Assembly (NCBI GenBank): GCA_036583965.1
Contig: JAZBQD010000034.1
Coordinates: forward strand, 6,283,476-6,347,475
DNA: 64,000 nucleotides
Source: Prunella strophiata
Lineage: Eukaryota; Chordata; Aves; Passeriformes; Prunellidae
Direction: 5' to 3'
Positions 23,886 through 37,600 of the stretch are shown one piece after another; the stretch's first letter is position 1, and every line of letters begins with the position of its first letter. A program made the translations under genes and the position numbers. A model generated the notes under the pieces. The model was not told the DNA's origin. It did not search any database and worked only from the letters and a program-made list of their open reading frames with translations.

Positions 23886-26310
23886 AACACAGTGAGGAAA
23901 GGCTGAGGAAAAACTTTATGAACTGACCATCAGTTATGACTCTGGAAATGTGGTACATAGGAGCCACACAAGGATAATCAAACCTCTGTGAGAGTGCTGG
24001 GGAGACAAACAGTGCCAAAAAATGTCCCTGGTCACGGGAATGCCACCCCTGGTATTGTTCAGGGGGCCAGGGTTTGCCCAGCACAGCTGATGCTCAGGCA
24101 GACAATCCCACAGCATGAGGCAGGATTTAGCTGCTCTGCTCCATGGGCACTTTGGATACAGCTGCTCTAGTTTGGAAACTGAAAGGGTTTAGTGATATGA
24201 ATGTGCCAGAGAGCATAGTCCAGCCTTCACTGCTGATTTAATTTGCTGGGGAAAACAGCTGCAGGGTGTCCAGGTAGAAGTGGTTCTGTTAAATACCTTC
24301 CTAATTGATCTGTTATGTGAAATAGTGAAAATATGGATAATTTTCTCCCTTACTGCATGTTTTCCATGAGAGTTGTTAATTGTTTGACTGTTACAATGTC
24401 ATTCTTTATCCTTTCCAGTACTGCTGATCCTCATGTGTGAACATAACCTCAAAGTGACATTTCAATATGGATTATTACAACAACTGATGTCTTTGTACAA
24501 TTCATTTTGTTTCCCAACTCCTCTGTTCATGGCCTTGTTTGTGAGAAAAGCAATTGCCTGGGCAATTTTGCTGCTTCCACTTTAAAAGTAAAGGTGCTGT
24601 TGACTGAAATTTTATCCTATTTCAGGATTAGTTGGTATTTTCTGCATAGCAGCAGGTGGGAACAATAAATTCAGGTATTTACATATATGGGCACCTTAAT
24701 TAATTAATGGTTAGGTAGTTTGCCTTCATTGGTTGATTGTAACAAAGCAAACAGTTTTATCTTTGTCTTTATTTTGCTTTTGCTTTCCAGTTCCCTTGCA
24801 AACTTTCTACTTATCTCAAGGTACAGATGGATTTATTTAAATTTTATTTAATTCTAATATCCTTTATTTTTTCTGTACCCAATTTGATTACGGATAATGA
24901 GAACTTAAATCTTGGGCACACTTAGTACAGATGGAAAATTAGATCACTGAAAGTAGTGGAGTTCCACCCTTGACAAAGCATTGTAGTTAAAATAATAATT
25001 AAATCTGAAGTAGTTTTATTACAGTGCTTTTATTATTAAGTATTTGAATGGATTATGCAAACAGCAGCTCCCCTCTGAAATTGTATCTGAAAATTAAGGT
25101 GACAAGTAGGTAAAAATAGTGTTGCAGCAACTTAAATTGAGGGTGTTGCACCTCTTTCTAACAATTTTACAGTTTCACTGTTTAAATAAAAAATTAAACT
25201 TAAAAATAGCCATCTAGTTTATGATGATGACTATGGCTGTTAGACAATAGTATTGATGAAACCTTTTTTGTGCAGTCACCACTTCTGCTTATAGTTGAAT
25301 ATTTTGTTTTATAAGGGGATCCCTTTGAAGTATATCAGCACTTTGTTAGCTTATGGTTTTGATTTATGGGATTATTTCCCTTTTCAGCATTTACTAATGG
25401 GGTCTGATGAGTCATGAGTAGCAGTCTCTTTAAAACAAGAAATGGGGCTTTACTTGTAAAAATATTTTGCTGGATAACTTCTAAGTTTTCAAGACAGAAA
25501 TTCCCTGGTTCTCTTAGGCACTGTTGTAACAGGTCTGTGATTCAGAGTCCCATGACTGGTAAACTCAGCCACCTTTTGTACTTCACTGCAAGTTTTACCT
25601 GCCTCCAAATCATTTATTCTCAACTTTTTTACACTCCTTGTGTGTGTGACATCTGCTCTTTCTCTGTGGGCATTGGTGGTCTGTCTGGTTTATTTTAAGT
25701 TCTTTAGAACAGCATTGTTCCTATTTTCTGCTAAAAGGGCAAGTCAGCCACATCACTGAGAGAAAAAAAGGGGTTTGTTTGTACTTAAATAGCTGTCACC
25801 TAAAATTTAAACCCCTTTTTATAGGAGATTTAACCCTGTTGCAGGGTGGGCAGCTGTCCCACCCCCCATCCTGTGCAGGATTGAATGTCCTTTATTAAGA
25901 TTGCTAATAGTGAAGTCCATGTTCTCTGTTCCCATCTTTCTAAACAGACACAGACATTTCAAGCATGATTTTTTGTTGCAGCACATGAATTAATGGATGT
26001 TTTCCATTTTCCTGCTAGGTTGCTTTTTGCTGCTGCAGCAGCACTAAGCCTGTTTTGTAGATTTACAAGGAGAAAGAGAGACCAAACCTGTGCTGACCTG
26101 TCTCTGGTGGCTGAGTCTGGCTAGGATGTGTAACAGCAGGAGGAAAGGCATGGAAACATCTGGGAAATCTGTTCCAGGGCACAGGCACTGCCCAGGGCAG
26201 AGTTGTGCCCCCTGTGCAGGGGCAATTCCTGGCTCAGTCCCTGCCCATTCCTCTGGTGCCACTGCTGGGTCCTGGGCAGAACCTGGCATTGCTCTGACTT
26301 CCCTGCACCC

Positions 26311-26344
26311 AGGGACAGACAGGGACAGACAGGGACAGACAGGG
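26311..26344 (+). repeat. 10-bp tandem repeat, about 3.4 copies
   Basis: AGGGACAGAC is repeated three times exactly and followed by a partial unit, directly left of a CR1 fragment. Confidence 0.9.
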
Positions 26345-26359
26345 CAGAGTGAAATAAAT

Positions 26360-26745
26360 TAAACAGGACAGAGAGGGTTCCTCTCCAGGCTGAGCAGCCC
26401 CAGCTCCCTCAGCCTTTCCTGGGCACAGAGATGCTCCAGGCTCTTCCTCAGCTCCGCAGCCTCTGCTGGATCTGCTCCAGGTCTCCATGTCCTGAGGATC
26501 CAGAGCTGGACACAGCACCCCAGAGGTGCCTCGAAGGGTTGAGCAGAGAGGCAGGATCACTCCCTGACCTGCTAAAAATGCTCTTCCCAGTGCACCCCAG
26601 GATCCTGTTGGCATTCTTGGTGATCAGGACACTCTGCTGCTCATGGGGAGTACAGTGTCCAGCAGGACTCCAGAGCTGGTCACCCCAGCTGTGCAGCTGC
26701 AGGGGTTTGTTTCCCTCCAGTACAATCTTTTTGCTGCTTTGGTTT
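26360..26745 (-). mobile_element. CR1 LINE fragment, minus orientation
   Basis: The plus strand shows the reverse complement of the distal CR1 body: CAGCCCCAGCTCCCTCAGCC, CCAGAGCTGGACACAGCACC, GAGGCAGGATCACTCCCTGA, then a segment describing a truncated distal ORF2/3' region. It sits in SFXN1 intron 1 in the same orientation as the neighbouring CR1 at 23.5 kb. Confidence 0.8.
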
Positions 26746-27707
26746 CCTGCCAAGGTAGTAAATTCCATCAGCACACCTGGGTCAAGGAACATCAGAGCAG
26801 ACACAGAGCAGATAAAGTGAGGAGGGGATAAAGACAGGATGTGAACGTGTTTAATCTCCTGTGTTCTGTACATTCACCTTTTCTGATTGTTTCAGACTGA
26901 GACAATCCTGAATTGAACCATCTGCAGTGAAGACAGATCCTTAATGTTTAGATTTGTTATTACTGAGGGACTTGGGTTTGTGGGCAGAGGTAACAAGTAA
27001 ATAAAGGGAATTCCCAGAGAACCCAGTAGTGTATATTCTAATCAGGGTGAAAAGAAAGAATTATCCAGAATAAAAAGAAATAAAAAAGCTTATATGGAGG
27101 CACTGCTTTATTCAGCACCCATTAGACAGCTTTAACCAGATTATCATAAGCTATCCTAAAGCAGCTTTAATCTTTCTTAATGAAACAGATAATTTAATTA
27201 GAAAAACATTTACACTTGAACTTTATTGCAAATAAGGGAAGCAGTCACAGAGCAAGTTACCAGTGCCTAATGTCCTGATTTATATCTTTATTTTGATGGA
27301 AAAGAGGGTTTGAATAAATGAGTGCACTTGCCTTCACAGGGCTTTGCAAAACCAGCAGTTCCCATTTTAGACCAGAAGATGGACTATTAATTCACAACAC
27401 AGCACTGTTCACAGGAGGGTGTTTTTAGTGGCAAAGTACTAAGAAAAGAAAAAAAAAAAACTAAGGAGCATGTCCTGTTGAGATGCTATGCATGAGAAAT
27501 CTGTTCTCCAAATCTGTCCTGAGTCTTTTTTCATTTCCATGGTCTGTGTTCATCCTGCAGCATGCCTGGTTGGGAGATATACACATGAAAATAATCCTGC
27601 TAATAAGCACTGCTGTACAATAATGAACTTAACAGTGAGGGAAATGTGAGTGGAAAAAGGGGAAAATATTAGTTTCCCCTACTGTACCAGATTTATTAGC
27701 ATTCTGG

Positions 27708-27775
27708 TATCATAGAATCACAGAATTATTTGGGTTGGGGGGACCTTAAAGATCATCTAAAACTGGATCCTTATT
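27708..27775 (-). mobile_element. Short CR1 3' terminus, minus orientation
   Basis: CATAGAATCACAGAATTATT followed by GGGTTGG and CCTTAAAGATCATCTAA is the reverse complement of the CR1 3' terminal segment. Only about 70 bp are recognisable. Confidence 0.75.
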
Positions 27776-28677
27776 TATAAATATATAAAAATGGATTTAT
27801 ATAGCTCCAACTTCTTTCTGCCATTTGAAACAAGCATTATTTAGAGAAGGATTTTTTTTTCCACTGGCTGTTGAATATGTTGCAGGAATTTCTTTTAAGA
27901 AAGTTAAAATCCATATACTTGTGCTATGGAGGAGGGACTGTCCTTTTTTCATTAGATGTTGAAATAAACTTAGTCATCCTGAAGTAATTTTTACTTTTCT
28001 GGGCTTTATGCCCCATAAATGCACAACTCTTCAATGTCCTTCACTGTAGTTCTTTAACCATCTTTGAAGTATCATTAGGAGCTCTGGTCATGTGTTCATA
28101 ATGTAGCAATTGTTGCATTATATAATCTCTCTTTTGTTAAAACATGGATTTAGAGAAACAACATTTATTAAAATAAATTGGTTGGTTTGTGTTCCTAATT
28201 TTTGGTTTGTTTTGCTATGCCAGAGAGGTTAACTGGATTTTATTAAATATTTCATCTGTCACTGCACTTTATAGCACTTCAGGCATCTCTTGAAATAGTT
28301 GATTTCTCATTCCCTTCAATACATTATTTTCAACAAACAATAATTCATCACTGAAGTAAAGCACTTTCTGATTAATATATTGTTGTTTGATGTGTCTGTT
28401 TATTAATAAATTTCTATGCTTCCTTTGCATCTGCCTCATCCTCAGGTATTTGTACAAATGTAATAAATAATGAAAAAACATTTTGGGGCACTGGACACAG
28501 AAGCATTTCTGCAGACTTACCCCTTTAAACACCTGTTCTGCAAATTCTTTGGTGTTTGTTCTCTTGGTTTTTACTCTAAATGTGGCCACTTTTCATCTTG
28601 CAGGTTCTAGATACATTAGGAAATGAGTGGAATTTTGAATTGCAAATGTTGATGTTTTCTTGGCAGAGCTTTTGAAG

Positions 28678-31600
28678 ATGGCACCAGCTCTCCCATTAAA
28701 TATAAATATCAAGGAGCCCCGATGGGATCAAAGCACTTTTTCTGGACGAGCCAAACACTTCTTCACTGTAACAGACCCCAGGAATATTTTGTTATCTAAT
28801 GCCAAACTGGAAAATGCAAGAAAAATTGTGCATGATTACAGGTAGGACATTGACTACTTCTACTACTAGCCCCAAAAAGTCCAAGTCAATGCTAAGTACA
28901 TGGTGATATATTTAAAAGGAAATACTTAAAACACTGTATTAATTGCAACACTTCTTATTCCCACTTCAGAGCTTGAAACCCTTTTATTTTTAATCAAATT
29001 TGCTAATGGATGGGGAAGGTATGCCCCTCTTAAGGGTTCTGAAATACAGAAGAGTCTAATTCTGAAAGTAGTTAATATGACAACAAAGCTTAAAACTTCC
29101 TGTTATGTGTAGCATTTGGAGCAATTGGTTTCTTAAATACTCTCCAAGTGAATTTTCATAGTTTCACACTAATGACCTGAGAGATTTTGGCTCCACATTT
29201 TAGCTCTAAAACCTAGTGCAGCTTTGAGTAAATAGACTCAGCCAACATAACCACTGCTGGGAGTTTTAATTATTTTTATTTCACCAATTTTATTTCACCA
29301 ATTTAAAAGCTGAAGAATCTCTACAAGCTGAGTCTCCATTCGCTTAGGGTGACCATCCCCAAATCCTCTGACATTTCTCACAGGGCATTTGCAGCATTTT
29401 ATAACAGTTGTGCTTTTTGCTGTTGTCTTGTCTCTTAACCTGTCCCAAGACGAGGCATTGTGGCACCTGGCTTGACAGAAGGATGAGTTGTGGAGAGCAA
29501 AATACATTTATGATTCAGCCTTTCACCCCGACACTGGGGAGAAGATGTTCGTGATCGGCCGAATGTCTGCCCAGGTGCCCATGAACATGACTATCACAGG
29601 CTGCATGATGACCTTTTACAGGTGAGAGATGGCAATGAAACACATAAAACATTTGCCTGCCAATTAGAGAAGTGAAAGTCAATGTTATTGTCAAAAGATT
29701 TATTGTAAATGTTTTTAAATGTGAAATTTTGCTTCCTTTTCCTCTTCTCTCTCCTCATTCCCTGACGTTGATTAACGGTTCTTTCTAGAAGTAGTTTTGA
29801 GATAAGCCCTTAGCCCTTCTCCTTCACCATCCCACTTTCCCTCAAACTGGGAAATGTTCCAAAATCTGTGTGGAGGACAAAGAGAAGGAGATCCCTGGGA
29901 ATTTCCAGCCTTACTGGCATGCAGGATGTTCTGTCTGCCCCGTGAGTACTCGGAATGCTTCAATCCATTTGGTATGGTTGATTTTAATTCCTGTTACAGA
30001 CATGGCCATTGGTTGTGGAGTTTCTGCAGCTCCCCTGCATTTCCTCAGTGGTTCTGGAACTGGTTCTCCAGGACAGTGATGCCCACTGAAGCAGAGCCAG
30101 TGCTCTCCTAGCAGCCTCAGTGTTAGAAACACTTTTTGACACAGGATGCAGGAATTGGTGGGAGCTCAGAGGAAACAGCAGCAGCCTTTTGGATGCTGAG
30201 ATTGTACAAACTCCTGACACACACCCCAGTTTTGGATGGTGTTTATAAAGCATGTGTGTGCTTTAAATTGCAGTCAAGAGTATGAATCAAACCCCCAGGA
30301 CAGATGCCCATTCCCAAGTACTGCCTCCTGTTAACTGCTTGTTCTATTATCTCTAACACTTAGAGAAGCTCTCTACCTTTTCTTTGCATTATTATTCACA
30401 TTCAAAACTAGGTGATTTTTAAATTCTTATAGAATAACTCTGACTATCAAGTATCAATATCTCACTGACTGTATTGTTTCACTCAAATAAGCAAGAACTT
30501 CTGCATGATTACTGCTTGCAGTGGCTTTTCTTGATTTGACATCATTTTCTTGTGCTGTTAATTCAACTGTGAGTTTAATAATAATAATTACAATTGTTTC
30601 TCTTTTCAAGAACAACACCAGCAGTGCTTTTCTGGCAGTGGGTCAACCAGTCCTTCAATGCCATAGTAAACTACACGAACAGGAGTGGGGATGCACCAAT
30701 CACTGTCAGGTCAGAAACTGAACCTCATAATTCTGATCAATAGAAGTTGCTCTCTGGTGTTGCCTGAACATGGTTGGGCATTAAAGTTTGAGGTGAGATA
30801 GGGATAAGTTTTTCCATCTGTACTAATTATTAATTTGCTATGCACAGATGAGAAGTCTGAGAAGGGCAGAGCTGAGAACTCCATTTCTGCCATTAAAGAC
30901 AAGCCTGAACATCTTAATCAAGAGCACTTAATAGTGTAGGAATTAACAGGAGTCTGTTTCAGGGCTCAGTCAACCATTTGCAAGTTTTCCTCATCAGTTT
31001 GGTGTCCTACCAGGATATTTCTAAGCTGATATTTTGTGGGGGCCTTTACTTGTGTCACTGTGCCACCTTCTCAGTGCCAGCACACACCACACTGAGGGGT
31101 CATTTACAAAAAGAGATTCCTTCAGCTGGTCTGTGCTTGTTTCTACTTGGTCTGAAAAAGAGACTAAATAGATGCAGAAAACAAGAAATCTCAAATGGAA
31201 AGAGGGGAAATTTAGGTTAGCTAAACAGAAAAAATCTTCCCTGTGAGGATGGTGAGGCCCTGGCACAGTTACCCAGGGAAGCTGTGGCTGCCCCATCCCT
31301 GGAAGTGTCCAGGGCCAGGCTGGATGGGGCTTGAAGCAATCTGGGATAGTGGAAGGTGTCCCTACCCATGGCAGGGTGGAATGGAATGAACTTTATGGTT
31401 CCTCCCAAACCATTCTGTGATTCTATGAATAGAAAACTGGAATTGCAGTAACTTGACTTTCTGGTTTTGGGGCTGACTTGCTTAAAGATGTCTGGGAGCA
31501 AACTGTGGATTCCAGCATATAGAGACACCTCCTAGCTGGGAAGTATGTAAAGTGTGGTTTGGGGCAGGTTGGGTTGGATTTGAGTGTTTGCAGCATAGGT

Positions 31601-34600
31601 GCTCTGTGTGTATGGGGTTTGGTATGGTTGATTTTAATTACTATTATAGACATGGCCTTGGAAATCCAAACTGATTTTACTAGGTTAAGCAATTAGGAAG
31701 TTAAATAAACTAACCCTTCAAGGTGTTCATTCAGATACATGAGAAAATGCTGAACAGGCAGCAATGCACAACCAGCAGAACCTGATTCAGTATTACAATG
31801 TGGCTTGAATATGATTTTTACTGCTAGTGAAATCAAAGTGTTTAATTCAGTGTCCCATTTAGATCTTCCATTCCCACCTTATTGCAGTAGCACAGGAAAG
31901 CCTATTTAACTTCTGTGAGGGCATAACTATATGTGTAAAATGTAATTGTTTTTCAAAGTGACACCAGTGTAGCTGTGCATGTGCAAACATTTTCATTTCT
32001 GTTTTAGGCAGCTGGGAACAGCCTATGTTTCTGCTACCACAGGTGCTGTTGCTACAGCCTTAGGACTTAATTTGCTAGCAAAGGTATTGCTGGTATTTTT
32101 TTCTATTCTTACTAAACTGTGATGTCCTGTGAGAAGCTCACAGCTTATTTCTCCTCTGGTGTATCTGTGTCATGGCCAGCTCCACTGTGGAGTTGTTATG
32201 GCTGCTCCTTTCTTTAGATCCCAACTTTATTTTTTCCCCGTGGAGATGGGTTTATGCATATCTGTCAAACAGCCCATGTTTGGTTCATGCAGGCTCTGTC
32301 TAATAAGGTGCCTTTTCCCAGTTTCTTTTTCACCTTTCAAGGCATCTAATAAGCACTTGAAAATTAATTGGACTTGTAATTACACTTCCCTGTGATGCTA
32401 CTAAATTCAGAATGGTTTTGCCACTCTCCTGCCACTGCTCACTCTGGAGAGAAGCATTTATCACTTATTTCTTGTTTGAAGCTTGTTCTACCTCTGCCCC
32501 ACCAGTGAGTTTTCACTGAATTTTAATGTAAAGGAAATAAGTCTGGCCTGTCATTAGTGTTTTTCCAGATGAAGCATTTCAATAAAGACAGTGATTATGT
32601 ACATTTTATTTTCCTTTTTTCCCCCCTCTCTGTGTGTTTTCCAGCGCGTCTCGCCTCTTGTAGGGAGGTTTGTTCCTTTTGCTGCTGTTGCTTCTGCCAA
32701 CTGCATCAATATTCCACTAATGAGACAAAGGTAGGAAAAAGAACAAAGATCACTCATGCTGCAAGAAAAGATGTTGTTCAGTTGGTAGATCAGCAAGTTA
32801 CTAAATAAAGCACATTTTGTATCTTTAGCTTGTTTCAGTACCTTGCAGAAACTTCATGCAGGAGGTTTTGACTGGTTGTTTGTAACAGGTATAAAATAGA
32901 ACATAATAATTCTCTTCAGATAAATATCCAAAGAGTTATTCAGTCTTGGATGTCAGAAACCAGTTACTGGTTCCTTCAAAACTTTGATCACATGGACCTT
33001 TGAATAGCAGCTACACTTTGGAAAAACACAGTCATTTCAAAAATGGTGCTTGAAATCCCACCTGCAGAACTTAGTCATAGAAGTCAGGCTCTGCAGTTCT
33101 GTTTAATCATCAAGGTGACAAAAATATGCAGTTTGTCAGAAACAAACTTTTCTTCTGTGTTGTGATTTGACTAGGAATAAGAATAGTAGTAGGGAAAAGC
33201 CATTTAAAAGCATCCTATTATAAACACATGGTTATGGGCAGAAAAGGGAATATTTAGACTTTACAATGGAAGTTGATCTGTGGTATTTTATCTTTTGTAA
33301 AATCTGAAGAGAAGAATAAAGGCAGTCCTGAGGATATTTGCTGTTTTCTGTGCTTCTCCCAGTATGAGTTTAACACCTAACCCTGCACTTGAGCAAAAGA
33401 TCTAATAGAGAATAATGCAGTTACAGAAACATAGTTTGGTTTCTGCCTCCTTTTATACTTTCAAGTATATTCTTCATGGTTGAAATGACAGCTCAGACTA
33501 GAATGCCAGGGGGGAATTTTCACAGAGCCTTCTGTTTCAACTCAGTGAAAATAATCTTCCAGTGCTTCATGAGCTGTCAGATAGGACAGGCTCCACTTCC
33601 AGAGCAGTCCAGAAAATTCCACTTTTCTGAATTAATGTGTAAAGGGACCTCTCCCTTCTGTGGAACACAGAAAAATCATATCTCTTTTCTTCCCCCTTGG
33701 AGTGCTGTGACCAGACTCAAGCAGCAGATTGCTGTTACAAATATTCAGTTGGTAACCTCTCAACATATTTTTCCTTGATCTTTCTCTGCCTTTTGATTTA
33801 TTTTTTTTTTTCTTTTGTGCCAAGGAGTGTTACAAACAGACTCATTTAAAAAATAAAATAAACCACATAATTCTTACAGTTGACAGTTTAAGGGACAAAG
33901 ATAAGGTGACAAAAAATGGTGAAAAAATAAGTTCACATCCCTCACTGCTTTATTTTTTACCCCTTATTCAACAGGGAACTCCAGTTTGGAATTCCTGTCA
34001 CGGATGAGGATGGAGCAAGAGTGGGTGATTCCTCCAAAGCAGCTCAGCAGGCAATTGCCCAGGTGGTGATATCCAGGATTCTGATGGCTTCTCCTGGCAT
34101 GGGTAAGGATAAGTCCTGTGCAGTCCTGATTATCAGTTCCTGCTGTGAGATTCATTTCTATCCAAGTGATTTTCCTCAGGGTTCAAATTACCTCACAGTT
34201 CCCCAGGCAGTGTTTGCCTTTCTGTTAAGAACTTCCCCAGGGAAATGTGGAAATATCCTCAGTACTGCAGCAGGGAAGCTCCTGGGATGCTTCTGCAGAA
34301 AAGATACAGAGAGCAAAGGAATGGGAGCAAATTCCACTTGCTTGGAGTTGGTTTAGGTGCTCTCCCAGTGCCAACTGACTGAGCTCAGGTTTAGTTACAT
34401 GTGAAATTGCAAGTTTGCTTATTGGGAGAATTCACCTTTGTAAATACCAATCCATTGGCAATGTGAAGTGAAAACTCAGTGAATGACAAAAGGCTGTGAA
34501 AATTGTATTATGGTATTTGTTCAGCTAAACAGAAAATGAAAACAAAGTGCCTTTCTCTCCAAGGTTAATGCCTTTTTTTAATCTTATTTGCAGCAATTCC

Positions 34601-37600
34601 TCCATTCATAATGAATACCCTGGAAAAGAAAGCCTTTTTAAAGGTTAGTCTTAGATAATCTATCTCCATGTATTTCATATCCTAAGTTAATATTTTAATG
34701 AATTTTAAATACTTCCTGAATCTTCATATTTGCCTCCCAAACACTGTGGGAGGACAACCCTGTAGAACTTGCTTTACAGCTGTCTCTTTCCTTCTGCCTT
34801 TCTTAGAGATAACTTGGTTCCTTTTGTCACAGTGCAAGGTAACATTGAAAAAATAGGAACATTCTTGTTACTCTTATAATTGTTCTTAGAATGCACATTT
34901 CCTCCTGTGAAATAAATCTTCCCTGTGCTGAGTCTTGGAATACAATTTATTGGGGAAAAAAGAAAAAAAGAACATTTTACTAATGCTGGTTTTGTCAATA
35001 TAGCAATAAGGAAGCTTTGCTTACCTGCTGTAGTAGCAATCTGAGTTTGCAAAAATGATGATAAAAATCTCTCTTGAAAATTATCTTTAAAATTTACTGT
35101 GTGTAAAGTGCAGGGTAGGCATAGAATGGGCATTCTTTTTATCAGAGATTACTTATTTCCTATATTCTTTTTACCCTAATGTAGTGTGAGGTCAAACCCA
35201 TGGTGTTGGTAAATCCATTACCTACATCAACATTCTGCACTGTGTGTGCATGAGAGGGAAAAGAACAATAATGGAATTAATTACAGGGTTATCTAACACA
35301 AGGGAAATCATATTCAGGTGAGGAACCCTTTAATTCTTTATCAGTAAAGGGAGTTTCATCCTCACTGCTGATATCACTGATTTGATTACTTGGTAGCTCC
35401 AGGCAATGCCTCTGCCTGTAGGACCCACCCAAGAAGCCTAAGAAAATCTGTCTCCTTCCTGTTAGAAAAAATTAGGGAAAAAAAACAGACCCTGCCTTGG
35501 AAAAGTTTGTGTGGGGACAAGGAGGACAAGCAGGGGAATATTTTGTTTGGAATGGTTTTGTTTGTCTAAGATAAAGCTTTCTGAAGTGTTTAAATTTTAT
35601 CTCTGACTGTTTCTGCCCTTCATGTCTCTTGTGCAGTGAGATTATCCAGTTGCACTCCCCATTTGAAAGTGTTTCTGTATTTATAAGGCAGGAACAGATT
35701 GCCTGGGGTAGCTGTGGCTGCCCCATCCCTGGAAGTGTCCAAGGCCAGGTTGGAAAGGGTTTGGAACAACCTGGGACAGTGAAGGGGGTGGAACTGGATG
35801 ATCTTAAAAGCCCCTTCCAACCCAAACCATTCTGTGATTGTCTTCCAATCTTAAAACTTCTTTTTCCCTAAAGTGCTTTTTTGCTTCCCTCCCACTTGTT
35901 AACAGAAAACACTTTTGCTCACAGTGTAAAAACAGGAAATGTGGCATTTGAGTTTCAGGGTAAAAATCAGTGTGTGCTGCTTTTATCTCCTGGAAGAAGT
36001 GAGCCTGCAGGGCATCCAAACACACCACAACTTGTGATACTGTGATGTTCTTGAGACTGTATTGCCTGGAAAATTAACCCTTGTTAAAAAAAAAAGAAAT
36101 TAGGGAAAAAATTATTTTGTATGTATTTGACATATGAGACATGTCACAAAGGCATTGCCTCAGCTGACAAATACATGACATTTGTGAAGAAGTTGCAGCA
36201 ATCCTCAGGGTCTGGAGACAAATACCTGTTGTTTTTGTGTGGTGTAATCAACATAAGGGTGTTGTGAATTTTTCAGATCAGCCAAAATGAGTGATTTCTG
36301 CAGTGACTACTCAGTGGTCTCTGGTACCATCCTGTCCTCTCCCTCAGCCTCAGAGACTGAATCCAGGTGAAACACTGCTCTGCAGGTAGCCAGTGGTAAC
36401 ACCTGGTAGAGATTAGTATTAAACCCATTAAGGAATGAGCTGCATTTTTAACAAGCAGCTTCTGCATGTCCTCATGGAGTTTGAGAAGCACCATCCCATG
36501 CCAGCACTCCACCACCATCCCCACACTGCTTTACTAACTCACTGCCCTTGGCCTGTGCTTCACCACCACTCTTGGAAATAATTCCTGACTGCTTGCCAAA
36601 GCCTCTTAAGCAACACACAAGGCCAAAAACCAGGCAAATGGTTGTGAAATTATAAAAGAAATTAGAAAGCTGCTCTTCAGTAAGACAGAGATAAGGAAAT
36701 GCTCCTGGGATGTTGGTCTCAGAGCAGCCTGTCATCCTCTGATATTTGGGATGAGATGTAGGTCATGGAGCCCAGCTCATCCCCCACGTTCCCACAGGGT
36801 TTTGCACCAAGACTTTGGTGTGAATTAACAACATTCCCAGAAGTTATTGCTGGAAGATGCCTCAAGAATGTTCTTGGAACACAAGCACGTATTTACTGCT
36901 TCAAAAAGAAGTTGCCTTGAAGAAGTATTTTTATCTGTTGAAGTTTTTTTTTGCCATTGGTTGCAGCAGCAGCTTTGGGGCCTGTTTATGTAATTATGCA
37001 GCATAGCAGTAATTGATTAGGCTGCATAATGTCTATTTTCATTATCCCATACTCCTGACCAGCTCTTTGCAGAACCAGGTTATTTTACCTGCTGCAGCAG
37101 GAGGATCATAAAGAGCCTTGCCCTGAGGCACAGGGTTTATAGGTTTTATTTACTGGTAACTTTCCTCCTAAAGAAGTAAATCGGGTTTTTTCCATATAAA
37201 CTTAGGAAAATTCCAATCAACACTAAAGTTTTAGTTTATATTACTGCTCTTAAACAGCTTTAGCTACAGTTTCTTTTCTGTTCTGCAAATTGTTTTAACA
37301 TCCAAGCTGATTCTAGAAGTTTCCTCATACATCCTTGAAACAAGCTCCTTGAGATCTTTTAATCTGCAGCTAAAATCTGTATTCAAAATGGTTACAAAAC
37401 CAGAACAGAGAGCCTTTCCTTCAAGCATTGTTCTTGAATGTCTTATGCCCTGAAGTCCTCCATGCATTCCTAATTTCACTGTCATTTCATTTATTTATTT
37501 TTTTTAAAACAGTCATAGCTGGCCTGGGAAAGCTGACAGATTTTTATATCCAACAAAGAAAGGAGGCAGTTAGAGAAAAGCTGATTCTCCTTATGGCTTT

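Larger units (their letters stand above)
20481..28666 (+). other. SFXN1: SFXN1 intron 1 (remainder)
   Basis: This is intron between the noncoding first exon and the first coding exon. Apart from the CR1 pieces and the short tandem repeat listed separately, I see no exon, RNA gene or conserved block. A 106-codon minus-strand frame at 28269-28589 has no recognisable domain. Confidence 0.6.
29622..34593 (+). other. SFXN1: SFXN1 introns 3 to 7
   Basis: These introns lie between the exons listed under SFXN1. They contain one CR1 3' end (31.2 kb) and a pair of 40-bp near-identical segments (29968-30007 and 31618-31657). I saw no additional exon or RNA gene. Confidence 0.6.

Noticed and set aside
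28269..28589. 106-codon minus-strand frame in SFXN1 intron 1
   Set aside because: It shows no domain, has AT-rich composition and an unsupported start, and I see no relative I recognise.
28660..28677. Upstream TTG start extending SFXN1 by six residues
   Set aside because: The TTG lies before and across the splice acceptor at 28666. The ATG at 28678 gives the conserved N-terminus and a family-length protein.
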